NCBI GenBank assembly: GCA_003650785.1
Contig: QMRW01000040.1
Coordinates: forward strand, 1 to 9,978
Direction: 5' to 3'
Source of the DNA: Thermoprotei archaeon
GTDB taxonomy: Archaea; Thermoproteota; Thermoprotei; Thermofilales; B20-G17
Length of the DNA stretch: 9,978 nt
The translations under genes and the position numbers were made by a program. Under the pieces are notes generated by a model. That model was not told the origin of the DNA, searched no databases, and worked only from the letters and a program-made list of their open reading frames with translations. Position 1 is the first letter of the stretch; each line of letters starts with the position of its first letter. This document shows positions 6,307-9,978 of the stretch, one piece after another.

Positions 6307-8201
6307 TGATGGATATGAAGGAAAAATGGTTCAGCTATGCTGGACAAATTATAAGAGTAGATCTCTCCAGGAGTAAGATTAGAATAGAGGACCTAAAGGA
6401 AGAAGATGTAGAATATTTTCTAGGAGGCCAAGGGATAGCAACTAAAATCCTCTTTGAAGAGCTAGATCCTCATATAGATCCTCTCTCGCCTGATAATAAG
6501 CTGGTATTCATGACAGGAGCATTGACAGGTACTATGGTACCCGGTGCCTGTAGAGCTATTGTTGCCGCTAGATCCCCTCTCACCATGGGTTGGGGTGAAG
6601 CTCACTTTGGTGGATTTTGGGGACCAGAGTTGAAACGGGCAGGTTATGACGGTATAATTATAGAAGGGAAATCTAAAGATCCCGTATACCTCTTTGTCTA
6701 CAATGATAGAGTGGAAATAAGAGATGCTAGTAAGCTATGGGGTCTTATGACATCTGAAACTGAACGTAGTCTTAAAAGTGAGCTCAAAGACAATGACTTT
6801 AAAATAGCGTGCATAGGCCCTGCTGGGGAACGATTAGTGAGATACGCCTGTATAATCAGTGGAGAAAGAGCTGCAGGTAGAACTGGCATGGGTGCTGTCA
6901 TGGGCTCTAAGAATCTTAAGGCTATAGCCGTAAAGGGGACAGGTGAGATTGAGGTTAAAAATCCAGATAGACTGAAAAGAGATGTAGCTAGGCTGTATCC
7001 TTTGATTATGTCTTATCCTCCTACTCAAATACTCTCTTCCTATGGAACCAATGGAGAAATGCTATCATTCTATAAGTATGGAGACGTCCCTATAAAGAAC
7101 TTTACCAAAGGGGAGTGGGACGGAATCGTAAGGATAGAAGGTAAGAATATAGTCAAAAAGTATTTAGTAAAGCATAAAGCCTGTTTTTCATGTCCAATAG
7201 GATGTTGGAAGCACGTTAGAATAGATGAGGGAGAGTTTAAGGGTACTGAGGGAAGGGGACCAGAATACGAAACAGCAGCATCATTAGGTGCACTCTTGCT
7301 AAACGACAATTCGGAGTCCTTGATATATCTCGAAAAATTATGCAATGATATAGGTATAGACACTATATCTACAGGAGTAACCATTGCATGGGCCTTCGAG
7401 GCCTTTGAGAGAGGAATTATAACAGAGGGGGATACAGGTGGTCTAAAACTCAAATGGGGAGATTATAAGCTGATAATTGAACTAGTTAAGATGATAGGGA
7501 CTAGAAGGGGATTCGGTAAGCTTCTTGGTGAAGGATGCTACAGGGCTGCTAAGACTATAGGGAGAAATTCTATAGAAATTGCTATGCATGTAAGAGGACT
7601 TGAAATACCCATGCATGATCCTAGGGCATTTAAGGGTATGGGATTACAGTATGCTACTTCAAATAGGGGTGCATGTCATATGCAGGGCTTCTTTCTCAGA
7701 ATAGAACAAGGTGAAAGAATACCAGACTTAAAGATCTATAGAAGGATCAATAGATTTGATACTAAGGGAAAGGGATGGATGGTAGCTGTGATAGTGGACT
7801 GGCATGAAGTCCTAGACGCTTTAGGTCTATGTAAGTTCGTACAAATATATCCAGGACATGTAGCTGGTTTCTACTCGATAGCTACTGGCTACATAAAAAG
7901 AGTTAGAGATCTACTGCTAGTAGGTGAAAGAATTTACAATTTGAAGAGAATGTTCAATATAATATGTGGTATGGGAGGAGAATACGATAAATTACCAGGA
8001 CGATTCCTTAAGGAGCCCTTAAAGGAAGGAGGTGCTAAGGGGCAAGTTGTAGAATTAGATGAAATGCTCAGAGAATACTATGAATACAGGAAGTGGAATA
8101 GTCATGGTGTACCTACTCTTGAAAAATTAGAGGAGCTGAATATAAGATCACTCGTCGAGAAGAAGGTCAGAGAACTAAACCTCAAGATCCACTTCAATTG
8201 A
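6306..8201 (+). CDS. Tungsten-dependent aldehyde:ferredoxin oxidoreductase (AOR family)
   Basis: The 631-residue enzyme is close to the family's usual 600-630. AOR enzymes oxidise aldehydes to acids with ferredoxin as acceptor, using a tungsto-bispterin and a 4Fe-4S cluster in the cytoplasm. All four cluster cysteines are present: CFSCPIGC (C293, C296, C300) and DALGLC (C509). Other family motifs are WFSYAGQIIRVDLS at the N-terminus, ARSPLTMGWGEAHFGG (88-103), AAGRTGMGAVMGSKNLKAI (189-207), GPEYET (318-323) and the HDPRAFKGMGLQYATSNRGACH stretch (437-458), with H458 in the position of a conserved active-site histidine. Starts at GTG 6306, ATG 6309 and ATG 6315 are all possible. The first overlaps the aldolase TAG by one base, so translation is probably coupled. 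The aldehyde released by the aldolase is the likely substrate. The subfamily (AOR, glyceraldehyde-3-phosphate or other oxidoreductase) is not settled. Confidence 0.93.
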   Translation: MMDMKEKWFSYAGQIIRVDLSRSKIRIEDLKEEDVEYFLGGQGIATKILFEELDPHIDPLSPDNKLVFMTGALTGTMVPGACRAIVAARSPLTMGWGEAHFGGFWGPELKRAGYDGIIIEGKSKDPVYLFVYNDRVEIRDASKLWGLMTSETERSLKSELKDNDFKIACIGPAGERLVRYACIISGERAAGRTGMGAVMGSKNLKAIAVKGTGEIEVKNPDRLKRDVARLYPLIMSYPPTQILSSYGTNGEMLSFYKYGDVPIKNFTKGEWDGIVRIEGKNIVKKYLVKHKACFSCPIGCWKHVRIDEGEFKGTEGRGPEYETAASLGALLLNDNSESLIYLEKLCNDIGIDTISTGVTIAWAFEAFERGIITEGDTGGLKLKWGDYKLIIELVKMIGTRRGFGKLLGEGCYRAAKTIGRNSIEIAMHVRGLEIPMHDPRAFKGMGLQYATSNRGACHMQGFFLRIEQGERIPDLKIYRRINRFDTKGKGWMVAVIVDWHEVLDALGLCKFVQIYPGHVAGFYSIATGYIKRVRDLLLVGERIYNLKRMFNIICGMGGEYDKLPGRFLKEPLKEGGAKGQVVELDEMLREYYEYRKWNSHGVPTLEKLEELNIRSLVEKKVRELNLKIHFN

Positions 8202-8206
8202 ATATA

Positions 8207-8219
8207 ATCTTTCGAAGAT
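8207..8219 (+). terminator. Possible weak hairpin after the AOR gene
   Basis: ATCTT-TCG-AAGAT forms a short 5-bp stem a few bases after the AOR stop and is followed by a pyrimidine-rich tract (CCCTCTTTCT). It may mark the end of the aldolase/AOR transcript, but the stem is short and there is no true T-run. Confidence 0.2.
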
Positions 8220-8312
8220 GCTACATCCCTCTTTCTATACATTATAGATTCTTCTTCAAAGGATACCTGCTAATCCTTATACCATTATCCAATGATCAGT
8301 CCTCTAGTAGCT

Positions 8313-8330
8313 TCTACACACTCGTGTAGA
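8313..8330. repeat. Inverted repeat TCTACAC-ACTC-GTGTAGA in the gap before the DUF131 gene
   Basis: Two perfect 7-base arms flank a 4-base loop, about 32 bases upstream of the TATA-like element for the next operon. No T-run follows, so it is more likely an operator than a terminator. The rest of 8202-8392 shows no gene, tRNA or other recognisable element. Confidence 0.4.
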
Positions 8331-8361
8331 CAGATGGATTTGAATGAATAAGGTAATCGAG

Positions 8362-8386
8362 AAATATATTAAGACACTTTGAGGAG
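8362..8386 (+). promoter_or_regulatory. Promoter of the DUF131-CYTH-nrdD operon
   Basis: AAATATATT (8362-8370) is a strong TATA candidate and predicts a transcript start near 8392. GAGGAG (8381-8386) lies six bases before a TTG codon at 8393 and 18 bases before the ATG at 8405, but by the TATA spacing it would lie outside the transcript. The two signals therefore favour different starts for the first gene. Confidence 0.45.
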
Positions 8387-8404
8387 TACTTATTGGGATG
8401 TCAT

Positions 8405-8686
8405 ATGAGCCTCGAGTTAGATGGATTTAAGTACCTATTCATAGGTGGTTTTATACTTATAGTGGCAGGTATACTGCTTGTCACTATAGGCTCTATACTT
8501 CCAATAACTGAACTAAGAACGAGTGGTGCTGTAGTAGTATTCATAGGTCCCATACCCCTAATCTTTGGATGGGGAGCCTACTCATGGATTCTAATATTGA
8601 TATCTATTTTAATAGTAATAGTAATGATCCTGATAATATACCTGATGTTTAAGAGGTTCTACTATGGAGGTAGAGGTGAAGTATAG
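8405..8686 (+). CDS. DUF131 family small archaeal membrane protein (TIGR00304-like)
   Basis: A 93-residue protein from the ATG at 8405, or 97 residues if the in-frame TTG at 8393 is used. It has two hydrophobic segments (about residues 8-30 and 39-58 from the ATG), then a third long one near the C-terminus (about 60-83), and ends in a basic tail (KRFYYGGRGEV). The central VVVFIGPIPLIFG matches the hallmark of the DUF131/TIGR00304 family, small membrane proteins found in archaea with no known function. Its end overlaps the CYTH gene by 23 bases, so it is the first gene of the operon running into nrdD. I chose the ATG because the family begins with a short polar stretch before the first membrane segment; GAGGAG six bases before the TTG argues for the longer form. 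Confidence 0.8.
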   Translation: MSLELDGFKYLFIGGFILIVAGILLVTIGSILPITELRTSGAVVVFIGPIPLIFGWGAYSWILILISILIVIVMILIIYLMFKRFYYGGRGEV

Positions 8687-9188
8687 AGTCTCTAGTCTAG
8701 AAGAGATTGAGAAGAGGTTAAAGAAGTTAGGAGCAAAATTCTTGGGTGAGTTTAGGGAGACTGATATATACTTCCAGCATCCATGTAGAAACATGGCTAG
8801 AACAGATGAAGCTCTAAGACTTCGAGTTGTTAATGGAGAGTGTGAATTTACCTATAAAGGTCCAAGGTCTAGTATTGGAATTAAGTCTAGAGAGGAAATT
8901 ACAGTTAAGATAGATAGTGTCGATAGGATGCTAGAGATTCTCAGTAGACTAGGATTTAGATCTATAGCCAGACTCACTAAGCTCAGATGTAAATATGTCC
9001 TTAATAATTGCGTTATCTCTTTAGATCAGATTGATAACTTAGGATCCTTCGTAGAGATTGAGGTATTAGATGAGGTGGAAGATCCTTTAAAAACTATACT
9101 TGACACGATAGAACTACTACAGCTAAAGGGAGCTGTTATAGAAAAAACCTATCTAGAACTACTACTAGAAGATAATGAGAATATATGA
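8664..9188 (+). CDS. CYTH domain protein (class IV adenylate cyclase / thiamine- or tri-phosphatase superfamily)
   Basis: The 174-residue protein is one complete CYTH domain. It starts with the defining ExExK motif (E2, E4, K6 in MEVEVKYR). The expected charged residues of the triphosphate tunnel follow: D34 in ETDIYF, R51 and R53 (ALRLR), K65 (TYKGPR), the glutamates in SREE, and E131/E133 in SFVEIEV. Family members bind a triphosphate with metal ions and either hydrolyse inorganic or organic triphosphates or, in CyaB, cyclise ATP. Archaeal members are generally annotated as CyaB-like, but the activity cannot be told from sequence. The start is well supported: GAGGT at 8653-8657 lies six bases before the ATG, inside the DUF131 gene. 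The stop overlaps the nrdD start in an ATGA, so translation of the two is likely coupled. Confidence 0.9.
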   Translation: MEVEVKYRVSSLEEIEKRLKKLGAKFLGEFRETDIYFQHPCRNMARTDEALRLRVVNGECEFTYKGPRSSIGIKSREEITVKIDSVDRMLEILSRLGFRSIARLTKLRCKYVLNNCVISLDQIDNLGSFVEIEVLDEVEDPLKTILDTIELLQLKGAVIEKTYLELLLEDNENI

Positions 9189-9978
9189 AAAACTCTAGGA
9201 GAAGAAATGAAAGAAGAGATCAAGGAAGTAAGTCTATAGTCTCCAGGATAGATGAGGTAATAGAGAAATACCTCAGAGAGACCTCATGGGATGTAAGGGA
9301 GAATGCAAATACCACTAGATCGTATAGTGATTTCATAGGATATACATTCAATTCCCTACTATCCGACTACTCTTTACTCTCTAAATATTTACCGATTGAA
9401 GCTGTGAAGATGCATTTCGATGGAGATATACACATACATAAGCTACCGCATAGTCTCTGGGTGCCCTACTGTATCGGTTGGAACTATGGTAAAATACTAA
9501 AACTGGGACTAAGAACACCGACTATACAATCTAATCCAGCAAAACATCTCAGTACAGCCGTATCTCATCTAATTAATTTCTTCTACATGGCATCCCAAGA
9601 ATGGACTGGGGCTCAAGCAACCTCAGCTATAGACCTCTACATGGCACCCTTCGTAAAATATGATAAGTTAGATTATACAGCAGTAAAACAGTGTATTCAA
9701 GGAATGTTCTTTGAGCTAAACTATCCTAGTAGATTAGGATATCAGGCTGTTTTTACTAATATCACGATAGTACTAGATACTGTGAATAATTATCTGGAGA
9801 GTGAGGCCATAGTTGGAGGAAAAATTGTAGGATCACTAGGAGACTTCATAGACCAGGCTATTCTTGTGGCTAGAAGTATATTCGATCTCCTCCTAGAAGG
9901 AGACGCTATAGGTCAACCCTTCACATTCCCTATAACAACCATGACTGTAACAAGGAAATTTGACTGGAATGGAAGGAG
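9185..9978 (+). CDS. nrdD: Anaerobic (class III) ribonucleoside-triphosphate reductase NrdD, C-terminus cut by window edge
   Basis: The frame is open for 264 codons from the ATG at 9185 to the edge. Class III reductases make deoxyribonucleotides from ribonucleoside triphosphates in anaerobes, using a glycyl radical near the C-terminus (outside the window) installed by NrdG. Family motifs in order: SWDVRENANTT (34-44), FDGDIHIHKL (78-87), PYC with C96, probably the conserved N-terminal active-site cysteine, SQEWTGAQATSAID and NYPSRLGYQAVFTN, then GQPFTFPITTMTVTRKFDWN at the edge. The usual HDL is HKL here. About 16 basic, low-complexity residues precede the first conserved part, leaving no room for the roughly 90-residue ATP-cone that regulates many NrdD proteins. 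The start overlaps the CYTH stop (ATGA). The nearest other in-frame ATG is deep inside conserved sequence, so this start is the only sensible one. Confidence 0.93.
   Translation, partial: MKNSRRRNERRDQGSKSIVSRIDEVIEKYLRETSWDVRENANTTRSYSDFIGYTFNSLLSDYSLLSKYLPIEAVKMHFDGDIHIHKLPHSLWVPYCIGWNYGKILKLGLRTPTIQSNPAKHLSTAVSHLINFFYMASQEWTGAQATSAIDLYMAPFVKYDKLDYTAVKQCIQGMFFELNYPSRLGYQAVFTNITIVLDTVNNYLESEAIVGGKIVGSLGDFIDQAILVARSIFDLLLEGDAIGQPFTFPITTMTVTRKFDWNGR

Noticed and set aside
6698..7453. Minus-strand open frames within the AOR gene
   Set aside because: Composition mirrors the sense gene, with no motifs and no start signals; the sense strand is certain.
8311..8350. Possible tRNA fragment (hairpin followed by a GGATTTGAAT-like stretch)
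   Set aside because: No acceptor stem, no anticodon arm and no complete T-arm can be folded around it.
1..9978. CRISPR arrays, insertion sequences, integrase or att sites
   Set aside because: No spaced direct repeats, transposase-like frames or terminal inverted repeats were seen, and composition is even across the window.

Overview
The window reads as AT-rich chromosomal DNA of an anaerobic, probably thermophilic archaeon, most likely from the Thermoproteota. The signs are TATA-type promoters about 26 bases upstream of starts (one gene looks leaderless), GGTGA-type ribosome binding sites, heavy use of AGA/AGG, ATA and CTA codons, a tungsten-type aldehyde:ferredoxin oxidoreductase, an archaeal DUF131 membrane protein, an oxygen-sensitive class III ribonucleotide reductase and a reductive activator of corrinoid enzymes. 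The genus cannot be fixed from the sequence alone.

Left part, minus strand (1-2873). A Gfo/Idh/MocA NAD(P)-dependent oxidoreductase (1725-2873) is followed, after a T-run and a short inverted repeat, by a corrinoid activation protein (RACE/DUF4445; 2Fe-2S domain plus ASKHA ATPase) that runs off the left edge. A divergent promoter region (2874-3019) separates these from an apparently leaderless gene for a secreted-thioredoxin/CcdA fusion (3020-4180), which probably carries electrons across the membrane.

Middle (4181-8201). A tandem helix-turn-helix, Lrp-like regulator (4432-5478) precedes a two-gene operon: a class II aldolase of the fuculose-phosphate type (5665-6306) and an aldehyde:ferredoxin oxidoreductase (6306-8201), whose first possible start overlaps the aldolase stop. 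The simplest reading is that the aldolase cleaves a sugar phosphate to DHAP plus a short aldehyde, and the oxidoreductase turns that aldehyde into an acid while reducing ferredoxin. The neighbouring regulator is the natural candidate to control it. Similar ATTCT/AGAAT inverted elements lie at the regulator's own promoter, just upstream of the aldolase promoter and upstream of the corrinoid activator gene.

Right part (8202-9978). A tightly overlapping operon encodes a small DUF131 membrane protein, a CYTH-domain protein (triphosphate hydrolase or class IV adenylate cyclase superfamily) and the anaerobic ribonucleoside-triphosphate reductase NrdD, which is cut by the right edge. NrdD appears to lack an N-terminal ATP-cone.

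I saw no rRNA, tRNA, CRISPR array, insertion sequence or integrase. No stretch longer than about 250 bases lacks a gene. No system here is clearly novel. The most distinctive points are the aldolase/AOR pair with its putative regulon, the CYTH-nrdD coupling, and the unusual cysteine pattern in the corrinoid activator.
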